From positions 620,001-684,000 of the forward strand of contig JAIXUN010000002.1 in the NCBI GenBank assembly GCA_027483535.1: a DNA stretch of 64,000 nucleotides, in the 5' to 3' direction. Position numbers and translations under genes: made by a program. The notes under the pieces are model-generated. The model did no database searches, was not told the DNA's origin, and was given only the letters and a program-made list of their open reading frames with translations. The stretch is from a bacterium. GTDB taxonomy: Bacteria; Armatimonadota; Fimbriimonadia; Fimbriimonadales; Fimbriimonadaceae. Below are positions 17,550 to 26,807 of this stretch, piece after piece (positions within the stretch are counted from its first letter, which is position 1; each line of letters begins with the position of its first letter).

Positions 17550-18740
17550 TTACTGTTTGCGTCGTCGGCGAAGGGCCAGGCAGCCAATTCCGAGCGCCAC
17601 AAGCGTCGCCGGTTCCGGGACGGGTGAGGTCGCTACAACTGCCAGCAAGGTCTCTGCACCATTGCCGATATTGATCGTCCGGGTGGTCGGATCGTAAGGC
17701 GCATATTGCCATCGCTTGTCAATGATCCCCTGCTGCTGGGCGGTGGTTGCGGCACCCTTCTGGAAGGGGTCGTCTCGGTAGGCGATGAACTTCTGATCGC
17801 CGATCGTCACCAAGCCCGCGCCGACAACCCAGTGGGTCTTCGTCATGAACATCAGGTCTTGGCCGCGGTCGTATTCGCCCTTGATCCAATCCCAGGTGAT
17901 AGGACCGTCTCGCTTGGCTGTCCCGTATCCGTTAGGGCTCACATAATCGCCCATCGCTTTCTCGCCGCCCGCGTAGTGAACGTAAAACGGAAGTTTCTGC
18001 TCCTTGATGTAGCGGAGTTTGCCCTCCATTTGATCGTTGTCCCAATTGCCGTCGTTGTTGTTCCCCATGTAGGGGGCAAGGGTCGTCATGATCGTGCTGG
18101 CAGAATCTTTGAGCATGACTCCGTTCTCTGCCGCCAGCCAGACGAGGCTGTTTGCCGCCGCTCCGGGACCGCAGTAGTTCTTCTGTTGGGTCACGTTTGG
18201 CATGTTGTTGCGAACATTGGCGGTGAAGTTGACTCCAGCAAAATTCGTGTTTACGTTCAGGTTGTTCGGCTGATCCGTCGAAGGAACGCCGCCGTTCTTG
18301 AACTTAGATCGGGCGTTGACCGCCACACCACCCACAACCCCGGCTCCCGCATCGGTCACGATGGGCGCGGAGGTGATCGACGTTCGCGCAACGAGCGACG
18401 AAACGGGCGAGGAAAAGGCGCTTCCCAGGTTCCAATAAGACCCCACCGTCAAAGGTGAGGAGCTACCCCAGTAAGAACTTCCGAGCAGCGGCATGTTTCG
18501 GACCGCCCAGATTGGCCCTGAAGACGTCTCGATGGAGATGTTCAGGAACTCGGTCGAAGCCCCGGGAGAGTAGTTGACGTTGAACTCGAAAGTGCTCGAC
18601 GGAGAGGTCGTCTCGAGAGGGTCAAAGTTGTCGTAGTAGTGGATCTGGTTAAAGTCCACCGTTTGTGCCTCGGCTAAGGCTGTCCCCAAAAACAGGAGTC
18701 CGGTTGCGACTCCAAAAGTAAAGTGAAGGTTTGGTTTCAT
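17550..18740 (-). CDS. Secreted C39-like cysteine-peptidase-fold protein with PEP-CTERM tail
   Basis: A protein of 396 residues with an N-terminal signal peptide (hydrophobic stretch to about residue 25, ending ALAEAQ). The central region has NYCGPGAAANSLVWLA, followed about 120 residues later by KTHWVVGAG and then YRDDPF. This Cys-His-Asp arrangement matches the C39-like peptidase fold. The C-terminus carries the PEP-CTERM signal PEPATLVALG, a hydrophobic helix and RRRR. It is probably exported and anchored or processed at the cell surface. Whether it cleaves peptides is unproven. No exosortase gene is in the window. Confidence 0.85.
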   Translation of the reverse strand: MKPNLHFTFGVATGLLFLGTALAEAQTVDFNQIHYYDNFDPLETTSPSSTFEFNVNYSPGASTEFLNISIETSSGPIWAVRNMPLLGSSYWGSSSPLTVGSYWNLGSAFSSPVSSLVARTSITSAPIVTDAGAGVVGGVAVNARSKFKNGGVPSTDQPNNLNVNTNFAGVNFTANVRNNMPNVTQQKNYCGPGAAANSLVWLAAENGVMLKDSASTIMTTLAPYMGNNNDGNWDNDQMEGKLRYIKEQKLPFYVHYAGGEKAMGDYVSPNGYGTAKRDGPITWDWIKGEYDRGQDLMFMTKTHWVVGAGLVTIGDQKFIAYRDDPFQKGAATTAQQQGIIDKRWQYAPYDPTTRTINIGNGAETLLAVVATSPVPEPATLVALGIGCLALRRRRKQ

Positions 18741-18857
18741 AGCGTCACCACCCTCATCCTATTGCAGTTTTGTCACGTGATCATTAACCCTGAGTAAAGA
18801 TAAAAAGATCAGTAAATTTACCGGTCGTCATTTTGTGAAATAAAAGCTCAAATCTAT

Positions 18858-18873
18858 TGCGAAACGTTTCGCA
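18858..18873. promoter_or_regulatory. Perfect 16-bp LacI/GalR-type palindrome
   Basis: TGCGAAACGTTTCGCA is a perfect palindrome with the central CG and AAACGTTT core typical of LacI/GalR-family operators. It ends 31 nt before the ATG of the secreted glycosidase gene at 18905, where it would overlap the promoter or transcription start. No LacI-family gene is in the window. Confidence 0.7.
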
Positions 18874-18904
18874 GGAAGAAGTTATCCTGAATTCAGAACG
18901 AAAG

Positions 18905-20131
18905 ATGGTTACTCCTGCGCTGCTCCTCACCGTTATGTTCGGAACCGGGTTAGATCACCCTCGGGAACCCGGAACGACCGTAAAGATCGTGGAGACTGCG
19001 GACGGTTTCGGCCTTCAGCGAAACGGGGTGCCGTTCTTCGTCAAAGGAGCGGGTGCCCAAAGAGATCTTTCAACGCTTGCGAAGTCCGGCGGGAATTCTG
19101 TTCGCACTTGGGGCACCGATCAAAAGACCGGGGCGTTCCTCGACCGTTGCCAAGCCGTTGGACTAACGGTGACCGTCGGCTTCTGGCTCAACAAGAGCCA
19201 CGAATTCGACTACGCCTCGCCCGTGAAACTAGCCCAACAAAAGGAAGAGATTCTTGGCTGGGTCAAAAAGTACAAGAATCACCCCGCGGTGCTCATGTGG
19301 GCCATTGGCAACGAAATGGAACTCGGAGCCTCGCCCCAGAACTCGGCGAGAATTTGGAAACACATCGATGAGATCGCTCGGGCCGTTAAGGCGGAAGACA
19401 AGAACCGTCACCCGGTTATTTCCGTGGTGGCCGACATGTGGGATCAGAAAATGGACGACATCCTGACCTACGCTCCCAATCTCGATGCGTTGGGCGTGAA
19501 CTCCTACGGTGGTTTGCCGACTCTTGCCGGACGAATGGAGCGCTGGAAAAAGCCGTACTTCGTCACCGAATTCCAACTCCCGAATCCTACCGATGGCAAG
19601 GGCGAGCCATACGGCCTCCCGAAGGAGCCCACTTCCACCGAAAAGGCCGCGACATGTGAGGAGCACTACCGAACCGGGATTCTTGCTCATCCCGGGCGGG
19701 TGCTCGGCAGCTATGTCTTCTATTGGGATAGAAGCGGCAACCAAACCGCAAGTTGGTACAACATGCACCTAAAAACCGGAGAGGCGCTGGAATCGGTGGA
19801 GCGGATGACCCAACTCTGGACGGGGAAACTTCCGCGCAATCGAGCCCCGCAGATCACAAGCGCCGAATGGACGAACTTCGCCGGCGCGGTCAAAGTCGTG
19901 GACCCGGATGGTGATCCGCTTTCTCTACAACTTGAGATCGTCAATGAAGACAAACCTCGATTCGAAGGAGACTTTGAGAAGGATCTTGGCGTGGAGGTTC
20001 GGCAGAAGGTGGCGTCGAGCTTCACGTTTCCGAAGAACCTAAAGCCGGGTCGATACCGCGCCTACATTTTGGTCCGCGACGGCAAAGGAGCCGCTGCCGT
20101 CGCGAACCACGTCTTCAAAGTGGAACCCTAG
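18905..20131 (+). CDS. Secreted glycosidase-like TIM-barrel protein
   Basis: A protein of 408 residues with a short signal-like N-terminus. The barrel region has GNSVRTWGTD, MWAIGNEMEL (E as likely acid/base) and KPYFVTEFQLP (E as likely nucleophile). This spacing resembles GH2/GH5-type clan A enzymes. The last 90 residues form a beta domain with a VVDPDGDPLSL motif like cadherin or Ig folds. The ATG at 18905 is preferred because AGAACGAAAG precedes it. An upstream in-frame TTG (18857) lies inside the operator palindrome. The exact substrate is unknown. The palindrome suggests sugar-responsive control. Confidence 0.8.
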   Translation: MVTPALLLTVMFGTGLDHPREPGTTVKIVETADGFGLQRNGVPFFVKGAGAQRDLSTLAKSGGNSVRTWGTDQKTGAFLDRCQAVGLTVTVGFWLNKSHEFDYASPVKLAQQKEEILGWVKKYKNHPAVLMWAIGNEMELGASPQNSARIWKHIDEIARAVKAEDKNRHPVISVVADMWDQKMDDILTYAPNLDALGVNSYGGLPTLAGRMERWKKPYFVTEFQLPNPTDGKGEPYGLPKEPTSTEKAATCEEHYRTGILAHPGRVLGSYVFYWDRSGNQTASWYNMHLKTGEALESVERMTQLWTGKLPRNRAPQITSAEWTNFAGAVKVVDPDGDPLSLQLEIVNEDKPRFEGDFEKDLGVEVRQKVASSFTFPKNLKPGRYRAYILVRDGKGAAAVANHVFKVEP

Positions 20132-20137
20132 CCGGTC

Positions 20138-21151
20138 TTACTTGCTCAGTTCAAGATCGGAGCTGTGGCCCGGGAACAACTTCGCCGATGGGTCGAGCCG
20201 AGTCTTTGCGAAACAAACCGCGGTTGCGGCTTCGCCCACACCCGTGGCGATCAATTTGAGCTTGCTACCAAAGGTGCAAACGTCGCCGACGGCGAACACA
20301 CCCTCTAGATTGGTCTCGTACTTCGAGTCGACCTTGATCTGGTTCTTCTCGATTTCAAGACCCCACTCCTTGATCGGTCCCAAACTGGATTTGAACCCGA
20401 TGTTCACGACGACCGCATCGCAGTCGACGTATTCGGTCTCCTTGGTTTGAGTGTTTTCCAAGGTGACGCCTGTCAGCTTGTCGTCTCCGTGAAGCTCCTT
20501 GATCACGTACCAGAGCTTCATGGGGGTGCCCATTGCCTTCACCTTCTCGATGCTGTCCTCGTGGGCCTTAAACACGTCGCGTCGGTGTACGAGCGAGATC
20601 GACTCCGCCACGTCGCAAAGGTTCAAACACCAGTCGAAAGCCGAGTCGCCGCCGCCCACGATGAGCAGCTTCTTTCCGGCAAAAGTGGCCTTGTCCTTAA
20701 CTCCGTAGTAAACGCCCTTGCCGACCAAATCGTCCTCTCGAGCGACTCCGATCTTCGTGGGCGAAAACGCACCCGCACCCGCAGAGATGATCACCGTCTT
20801 CGTCGGGAATTCATCGCCTTTGGCGGTACCGAGCACGTAGCCCTCGTCGGTTTTGGTGAGCGACGTCGCCGTTTGCTCAAGAGCGAGTTCGGGGTGGAAC
20901 TGCGTCCCTTGTTCAATCAGAGCCTTCGCAAGGTCCTTGGCGTAAACCTGAGGGAACCCCGGCATGTCGTAAACAAACTTCTCGGGATAGAGGGCCATCA
21001 ACTGACCCCCGAGTTCAGGGAGCGAATCGATAATGCGCACGCTCATGCCCCGGAGTCCGGCGTAAAAGGCGGCAAAGAGTCCGCAGGGACCACCACCAAT
21101 GATGGTGACATCGACAAGGGCAGGAGAGCCGTTCGGCGCGACAGCGTTCAT
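20138..21151 (-). CDS. Ferredoxin/flavodoxin--NADP reductase, thioredoxin-reductase-like
   Basis: A flavoprotein of 337 residues. The FAD site is IIGGGPCGLFAAFYAG near 16-32, and the NADPH site is LLIVGGGDSAFDW near 160-172. The closing FAD motif is FAVGDVCTF. The redox CxxC of thioredoxin reductase is absent, and the motif ELGGQLxALYPEKFxYDxPGF fits type 2 ferredoxin--NADP reductases (YumC/Fdr). It is expected to transfer electrons between NADPH and ferredoxin in the cytosol. Its stop lies 6 nt from the convergent glycosidase gene. No ferredoxin gene is adjacent. Confidence 0.92.
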   Translation of the reverse strand: MNAVAPNGSPALVDVTIIGGGPCGLFAAFYAGLRGMSVRIIDSLPELGGQLMALYPEKFVYDMPGFPQVYAKDLAKALIEQGTQFHPELALEQTATSLTKTDEGYVLGTAKGDEFPTKTVIISAGAGAFSPTKIGVAREDDLVGKGVYYGVKDKATFAGKKLLIVGGGDSAFDWCLNLCDVAESISLVHRRDVFKAHEDSIEKVKAMGTPMKLWYVIKELHGDDKLTGVTLENTQTKETEYVDCDAVVVNIGFKSSLGPIKEWGLEIEKNQIKVDSKYETNLEGVFAVGDVCTFGSKLKLIATGVGEAATAVCFAKTRLDPSAKLFPGHSSDLELSK

Positions 21152-21228
21152 AGTGTTTCTAGCGACTCAGCGCGCGCCGTTGGACGCCGAGGACTGCTAG
21201 TTTAACAAATTTTCGTAGCCGCGCAACG

Positions 21229-22881
21229 TCAGCTTGCCGGTCGGGCGCGATTGCTCGCCCAGTCCCGCAGTGCGGCAACGCCTTCCGCCATCATCACCGA
21301 GAGCGGCACCACCGCTTCCGTCTCCGTCATCAAGTCTTTTTGAGTGATGTCCCGGTTCTCATCGAACGCGAGGTAGAGCGATGCCACCACGACCTGCTCG
21401 ATCTCGGCGCCGTTGAACCCATCGGAGGCTTCGGCCAGCTTCTTCAAGTCGAACAGCTTCGGATCTCGACCCCGCTTCTGAAGGTGGATTCGGTAGATCT
21501 GCTCTCGCTCGTCAAACTCAGGGAGGTCGATGAAGAAAATCTCGTCGAATCGTCCTTTGCGCAACATTTCAGGAGGCAACTTAGACACATCGTTCGCCGT
21601 CGCGATCAAGAAAACGGGCTTCGTCTTTTCTTGCATCCATGTTAAAAACGTCGCGAAGACGCGCGCTGTCGTGCCGCTGTCGCCAACAGATCCGACGCCG
21701 GCAAACCCTTTCTCCAGCTCATCCGCCCACAAGATACAGGGTGCGATCGACTCCGCCGTCGCAATCGCCTTGCGGATGTTCTCTTCCGACTGGCCAACTA
21801 GCGACCCAAAAATGCGACCCACGTCCAGCTTCAGCATCGGAAGTCTCCACGTGGCGGCGATCGCCTTGGCAACCAGAGACTTTCCGCAACCCTGAACACC
21901 CAGAAGCAAAACGCCCTTCGGAGCCGGGATCCCAAACTCTCGTGCCCGGTCAGAGAAACTCGAGTTCCGTTTGTCGAGCCACTCCTTCAAAGTTTCCATG
22001 CCTCCCACGTCCGACATGTTGCTGCTCGGCGGGTAGTACTCCAGCAATCCCGACTTGCGAATGATCTGCTGTTTCTCGTCCAGAATCACCGCTTGGTCGA
22101 ATCGCTTTTTCTCGACGAGAGACCTTGCGATCACCGACTCGATCTCTTCAAGCGTCAGCCCTTGAGCGGTTTTGATCAGCGTCTCCCGCTCCACGGGTTC
22201 TAGCTTCACGTCTACAGAATCGTGGCCCTCGAAATTCTTAATCGCCTTGTCGAACACCTCGGCGATCTCTTTGTGGCTTGGCAGAGGGAAGTCCACCACG
22301 TTCACGTCCTTCTCAAGGTCGGGCGGAAGCACGAGGGTTGGACCCATCAAGATGATTGCCTGAGACTTCCCGCGCATGCGAACCGAAAGATCGCGAATCA
22401 ACCGAATGACGCGGTGGTCCCGCATGTAGTGGTGGAAGTCTTTAAGAAGAAAAATCGTCTTGTCCGGCGCGTCGATCACCTGGGCAAGTGCATCCAGCTC
22501 TCCCGGAAGCGGTTTTTCGCTTCGTTTCACGCCGGGAACATCCGGCTTCATCCCCTGGGTGAGGGTCCAGGTGTGCAGCGTTCGCCCCAGGTTTTTGCCG
22601 ATGCTTCCGAGCAACTCCTCGACGCGTCGCTCTTCCCATGACACGACGTAGAGCACCGGATACTTCGCGCGAATCATCACCTCGATCTCGTGCCGAGCGG
22701 TGTCGGCCTCGTTTGTCTTCACGACCGAAGGAGTAGGAGCAGCCTGGGCCGGAGCGGCCTGAGGAGGAGCGGCCTCGGATGCAGCGGGCGACGTCACCTC
22801 GGCAGACTTCTTCTTCGGCGACTTCGCTTCCGCTTTCGGGGCGGTCGATCGCTTGATTGCGGGCTTCTTTTCGCTGCTCAT
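21229..22881 (-). CDS. AAA+ ATPase of the Ycf46 type
   Basis: A protein of 550 residues. The Lys/Ala/Pro-rich N-terminal tail (1-60) is probably disordered. A degenerate AAA domain without a clear Walker A follows (about 65-290), then an active AAA+ module with GVLLLGVQGCGKSLVAKAI, Walker B CILWADELEKGF, and LRKGRFDEIFFIDLP bearing arginine fingers. This two-part layout matches Ycf46-like ATPases, whose role is poorly known. The ATG at 22881 has GGAGAGGA just upstream and is preferred over a start 45 nt earlier. The leader contains a terminator-like hairpin. Confidence 0.85.
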   Translation of the reverse strand: MSSEKKPAIKRSTAPKAEAKSPKKKSAEVTSPAASEAAPPQAAPAQAAPTPSVVKTNEADTARHEIEVMIRAKYPVLYVVSWEERRVEELLGSIGKNLGRTLHTWTLTQGMKPDVPGVKRSEKPLPGELDALAQVIDAPDKTIFLLKDFHHYMRDHRVIRLIRDLSVRMRGKSQAIILMGPTLVLPPDLEKDVNVVDFPLPSHKEIAEVFDKAIKNFEGHDSVDVKLEPVERETLIKTAQGLTLEEIESVIARSLVEKKRFDQAVILDEKQQIIRKSGLLEYYPPSSNMSDVGGMETLKEWLDKRNSSFSDRAREFGIPAPKGVLLLGVQGCGKSLVAKAIAATWRLPMLKLDVGRIFGSLVGQSEENIRKAIATAESIAPCILWADELEKGFAGVGSVGDSGTTARVFATFLTWMQEKTKPVFLIATANDVSKLPPEMLRKGRFDEIFFIDLPEFDEREQIYRIHLQKRGRDPKLFDLKKLAEASDGFNGAEIEQVVVASLYLAFDENRDITQKDLMTETEAVVPLSVMMAEGVAALRDWASNRARPAS

Positions 22882-22989
22882 GAAAATCCTCTCCTTGGTC
22901 CATGCCGAACGGAACGTTCCGGGCAAAGTGCAACTAGTTTACGGGACGACGCCCCTTGCGTTGCAGCTTCGATCAAGGACTCCTGAAGC

Positions 22990-23022
22990 AAAAAAAAGCG
23001 ACCGCCTTGGCGGACGGTCGCT
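22990..23022 (-). terminator. Intrinsic terminator in the leader of the AAA+ gene
   Basis: On the minus strand an 8-bp stem (AGCGACCG with CGGTCGCT, 22997-23022) extends inward by two pairs past a bulged A and is followed at once by eight T residues. It lies about 110 nt upstream of the AAA+ start and downstream of no minus-strand gene, since proS is on the other strand. Two further small stem-loops lie upstream at 23048-23060 (GAGCG/CGCTC) and 23102-23122 (CCGGG/CCCGG). An attenuator leader or a short RNA ending here are both possible. Confidence 0.6.
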
Positions 23023-23150
23023 GGATTTGGGTTCTGACTTGGAGAATGAGCGTTTCGCTCTTGCGTCATCCATCGCAACCCCGTTCGTCACCAAAAGGTT
23101 CCCGGGTAAAGAAAATTCCCGGTTGGCATATCAGCCAAAATACACAACTG

Positions 23151-24653
23151 ATGAGCAGCAATTTGGGAATTCCCACTCGGAGCGAAAATTTCTCCGAGTG
23201 GTACAACGAACTGGTCGTAAAGGCTGACCTTGCCGACCACTCCTCCGTCCGTGGATGCATGGTGATCAAACCGCATGGCTATGCCCTGTGGGAAAACATG
23301 CAACGCGCTCTGGACGATATGTTCAAGGCAACCGGACACGTCAACGCCTACTTCCCGCTGTTCATCCCAAAATCCTATCTTGAGAAGGAGGCCGATCACG
23401 TTGAGGGGTTCGCCAAAGAGTGCGCGGTCGTTACTCACTACCGGTTGAAGTCCAATCCCAATGGTTCCGGTCTCATTCCCGACCCGGATTCGCAACTTGA
23501 AGAGCCGCTCGTGGTCCGACCGACTAGCGAGACCATCATTTGGAACACATACTCCAAGTGGATTCAGAGCTATCGCGACCTCCCTCTGTTGATCAACCAA
23601 TGGGCGAACGTCGTTCGCTGGGAGATGCGCACCCGCCTGTTCCTCCGCACCACCGAGTTCCTCTGGCAAGAAGGACACACCGCTCACGCAACCTTTGAAG
23701 AAGCGGAAGAGGAATGCCTCACCATCCTTCACGAGTGCTACGGCAAGTTCGCTACCGATTGGTTGGCAGTGCCTGTTGTGAAAGGTCTCAAGTCGGAAGG
23801 AGAGAAGTTCCCCGGCGCGGATCACACCTACTGCCTGGAGTCGATGACTCAGGACCTTCGGGCCATTCAGTTCGGAACCTCGCACCACCTGGGCCAAAAC
23901 TTTGCCAAGGCGTTCGACACCAAATTCCAATCCAAGGAAGGGAAGCTCGAATACGTTTACGCCACCTCTTGGGGCGTCTCCACTCGAATGATCGGCGCGC
24001 TGATCATGACCCACTCCGACGATAAGGGTCTGGTTTGCCCGCCCAAAGTCGCCCCGATTCAGGTCGTGATCGTCCCGATGGGCCGAGACGAAGAGACTCG
24101 GGAGAAGACTCATGGAGTCAGCGACGACCTCGCCAAGCAACTTCGAGAAAAGGGTGTTCGGGTCAAGGTCGATAAGCGCGAGAAAGAATCGCCCGGGTTC
24201 AAATACAACTACTGGGAGATGCGCGGAGTCCCCGTTCGCATCGAAGTGGGTCCGCGCGACCTAGAAGCCGGTGCCCTAACCGTGGCTCGTCGAGACACGG
24301 GAGAAAAAGAGACGGTCGCGCTTGATAATGTCGTGGATCGCGCCTTTTCGCTCCAAACCGAGATTCAGGACGCTCTCTTTGCGAAGGCTCTTCAATTCCG
24401 AGAAGAGAACACGCATCGAATCGACACCTGGGAAGAGTTCCAATCCGTATTTGCCGGAGAAGGTGGAGGAGGATTCGTCCTTGCTCACTGGGATGGCACG
24501 ACGGAGACCGAGGACAAAATTTCCGAAGCAACCAAGGCAACCATTCGCTGCATCCCGTTGGAACCGTTGCACCCGTCCGACGCCGAGCCCGGTGTCTGCG
24601 TGTTCTCCGGAAAGCCGAGCAAGCAGCGCGTTGTTTTTGCTAAGGCATACTAA
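23151..24653 (+). CDS. proS: Prolyl-tRNA synthetase, archaeal/eukaryal-type
   Basis: ProS charges tRNA-Pro in the cytosol. The chosen product is 500 residues, matching the short archaeal-type class II enzyme that lacks the bacterial editing insertion. Motif 2 is REMRT-like [20 protein letters not shown], with TSETIIW before it. Motif 3 is [21 protein letters not shown]. An anticodon-binding domain and zinc-type C-terminal domain ending [10 protein letters not shown] follow. The open frame continues 65 codons upstream, but that part is unlike any ProS; the ATG at 23151 begins the conserved [10 protein letters not shown] region. No clear ribosome site is seen. Confidence 0.95.
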   Translation: MSSNLGIPTRSENFSEWYNELVVKADLADHSSVRGCMVIKPHGYALWENMQRALDDMFKATGHVNAYFPLFIPKSYLEKEADHVEGFAKECAVVTHYRLKSNPNGSGLIPDPDSQLEEPLVVRPTSETIIWNTYSKWIQSYRDLPLLINQWANVVRWEMRTRLFLRTTEFLWQEGHTAHATFEEAEEECLTILHECYGKFATDWLAVPVVKGLKSEGEKFPGADHTYCLESMTQDLRAIQFGTSHHLGQNFAKAFDTKFQSKEGKLEYVYATSWGVSTRMIGALIMTHSDDKGLVCPPKVAPIQVVIVPMGRDEETREKTHGVSDDLAKQLREKGVRVKVDKREKESPGFKYNYWEMRGVPVRIEVGPRDLEAGALTVARRDTGEKETVALDNVVDRAFSLQTEIQDALFAKALQFREENTHRIDTWEEFQSVFAGEGGGGFVLAHWDGTTETEDKISEATKATIRCIPLEPLHPSDAEPGVCVFSGKPSKQRVVFAKAY

Positions 24654-24868
24654 GCAAACTCGGTAAGAACCCGGCATTATTGCTAGCTGAAAGAATCTTG
24701 CACCGCTGAAGCACTTGCGGCAACAACGGGGCGAAGAAGCTAGAGACTGCCGGTTCAAAAGGCCGATACTTAAAGCGAAGGGGAATCCCCGTCAATCCGA
24801 CGAGGATTCTTCTTTATTCGTGCAAAGGTCAGCCTCTTGCATGAAACAAACCACCGAAGGATCCACCG

Positions 24869-26788
24869 ATGACACTGATTCCAACTGCAATGCTCTTCCT
24901 CATGGGCCAAATTGGCGGTGTCGTGGTTCCAACCACCAAGCAAAACGCTTCCTCGCAAGGTCCGGCCGTGAGAAAAGACGAAACCCCTGAGCCACGACCG
25001 CTTGGATCCGGCATTCCAATGTCCGGATACGAGATCGACCCGGTGATGCTGAGCACGCGCCTTCCGGCCACGGGCCAAAGTAGATTTCAACCTGCCTATC
25101 CACTCGTGGATTTGCCCGCGATCAAGATCGACAGCTTCCTCGATGTCCTGGGAGCCACCAAAGATATCGCGCGTCGAAACAACCTGCAGGGGCGAATCAT
25201 GTGGATCGACTGCACCGCCAACATCGATCGCTACAACGAGGAAGGGAAGATTGTCGACCTCGTGGCTCGAATCAAGAAAGCGGGATTCAACACGATTGTT
25301 CTCGACGTCAAGCCGATCAGCGGACAGGTCATCTATCCCAGCAAGCACGCTCCCAAGCTCAGAGAGTGGCGAGGCAAAATGCTGCCCGAGGAGTTCGACC
25401 CCGTTCGCATTTTCGAACGAGAGTGCAAGCGAGAAGGCATGCCGATCTATGCGGCAATGAACGCCTTTTCCGATGGTCACCGGCTATTCAACGCGGGCCC
25501 AGGCTTTGAAAGACTCGATGAAGTGAGTGTGGTTTACGAATCGGAGGCACAGGTCAAAAGCGGGCTGCTCACCATCAACATGGGCGCCAAGCCGAACTAC
25601 GATACGGTGGGCGTCTCCGCTGTAGGCACCGCTACTAAGACTCCCGTTTCGTTCCCCGTCGCAGGCAACGTCGTGGTGATGAAGCCAACTGGCGAAGTCG
25701 TCCAATATCTGGAAGATGCCGGAGCGTCCAACCCAACCGAACTGGTCGTCCCGAAAAACGGTTTCATCCTGAGCGGCATTGGCAGAAGCGCCGAGTGGCT
25801 AAAGCGAAACGCCCAGATCGGCACGAAGCTTGAAACCGCCGCGACGGCTCGGTTCGTCAAGCTCAGCGAGTCCACCGACAAGCAGTATCCGCTGATGACC
25901 AGCCCGACGAATCCGTATGTTCGGCGGAGGCTCTTCCAGATCGGCGAGGAGTTCATCTCCAACTACGAATTCAACGGAATCATCTTTGATGACCGCCTGC
26001 GATACACCGGCCTCAACGGCGACTTCAGCGATATCACCCGCGATCTCTTCGAGCGCCATGTGGGCAAAAAGCTGAACTGGCCAGACGACATTTTCCGCTT
26101 CACCTACTCGTTCTCGCTGAACAAGGGAGTCCAGCCCGGTCCGTATTACGAGGACTGGCTGAGCTGGCGCGCCAACGTCATCACGACCTTCATCTCGCAG
26201 TTTCGCGCCCACATTCAAAAGTTCCGACCGAAAGCCCAACTCGGGGTCTACGCGGGCTCTTGGTTCGGCGAGTACCAATCGTACGGCAACAACTGGGGCT
26301 CAGACGACTTCGATGCCGGTTTCTGGTTCCTCACCCGCAACTACGCGGCGACCGGAATGGCCGATGAACTCGACTTCTTGGTAACGGGGTGCTACTACCC
26401 AACCGCTACGGTGTACGACGCAATGACCCAGGGCAAGCCGATCGGACCAACCGTCGAAGCCGCCGGATACCTTTCTTACCGAGCCGTGAACGACAAAACG
26501 TGGTCGTACGCGGGCATCGCTCTGGATCAGTTCAAAGACGACCCAGTCGGCCTTGGCAACGCACTGCAAGCAGCGGTGGCATCCACCAACGGCGTCATGG
26601 TGTTCGACCTCTCGCACGATATCGAACCCATGTGGGGCGTGTTTGAAAAGGCGTTCAGCCAGCCAAAAGTGGCCCCGCATACCCGCCCCGACTTGCTCAC
26701 CGAAGCTCGGCGACGGAACAAGAACAAGTCGCTCTATCCCAAGCCGCCCGTGATCATCTCGGCGGGCTCAAGCGGCGTCGGCTTCTAA
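24869..26788 (+). CDS. Secreted GHL-type (family-10-like) glycosidase-like protein
   Basis: A protein of 639 residues with a short hydrophobic N-terminus. The barrel region starts with RIMWIDCTANIDRY and AGFNTIVLDVKPISGQVIYPS, then YAAMNAFSDGH and NGIIFDDRLRY. These resemble the GHL6/GHL10 glycoside-hydrolase-like groups, which also include the 35149 gene, though the two share only the general pattern. An inserted beta domain appears at about 215-300. AAGGAT lies 7 nt before the ATG. The substrate is unknown, and no catalytic pair can be assigned with confidence. It converges on the histidine kinase gene. Confidence 0.75.
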   Translation: MTLIPTAMLFLMGQIGGVVVPTTKQNASSQGPAVRKDETPEPRPLGSGIPMSGYEIDPVMLSTRLPATGQSRFQPAYPLVDLPAIKIDSFLDVLGATKDIARRNNLQGRIMWIDCTANIDRYNEEGKIVDLVARIKKAGFNTIVLDVKPISGQVIYPSKHAPKLREWRGKMLPEEFDPVRIFERECKREGMPIYAAMNAFSDGHRLFNAGPGFERLDEVSVVYESEAQVKSGLLTINMGAKPNYDTVGVSAVGTATKTPVSFPVAGNVVVMKPTGEVVQYLEDAGASNPTELVVPKNGFILSGIGRSAEWLKRNAQIGTKLETAATARFVKLSESTDKQYPLMTSPTNPYVRRRLFQIGEEFISNYEFNGIIFDDRLRYTGLNGDFSDITRDLFERHVGKKLNWPDDIFRFTYSFSLNKGVQPGPYYEDWLSWRANVITTFISQFRAHIQKFRPKAQLGVYAGSWFGEYQSYGNNWGSDDFDAGFWFLTRNYAATGMADELDFLVTGCYYPTATVYDAMTQGKPIGPTVEAAGYLSYRAVNDKTWSYAGIALDQFKDDPVGLGNALQAAVASTNGVMVFDLSHDIEPMWGVFEKAFSQPKVAPHTRPDLLTEARRRNKNKSLYPKPPVIISAGSSGVGF

Positions 26789-26807
26789 GGCCGATTCATC
26801 GGTTAGG

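Noticed and set aside
22956-23150. N-terminal extension of ProS
   Set aside because: The added 65 residues do not resemble any prolyl-tRNA synthetase and cover the hairpin region.
23088-24140. Open frame of 350 codons on the minus strand
   Set aside because: It lies opposite proS, whose motifs are certain.
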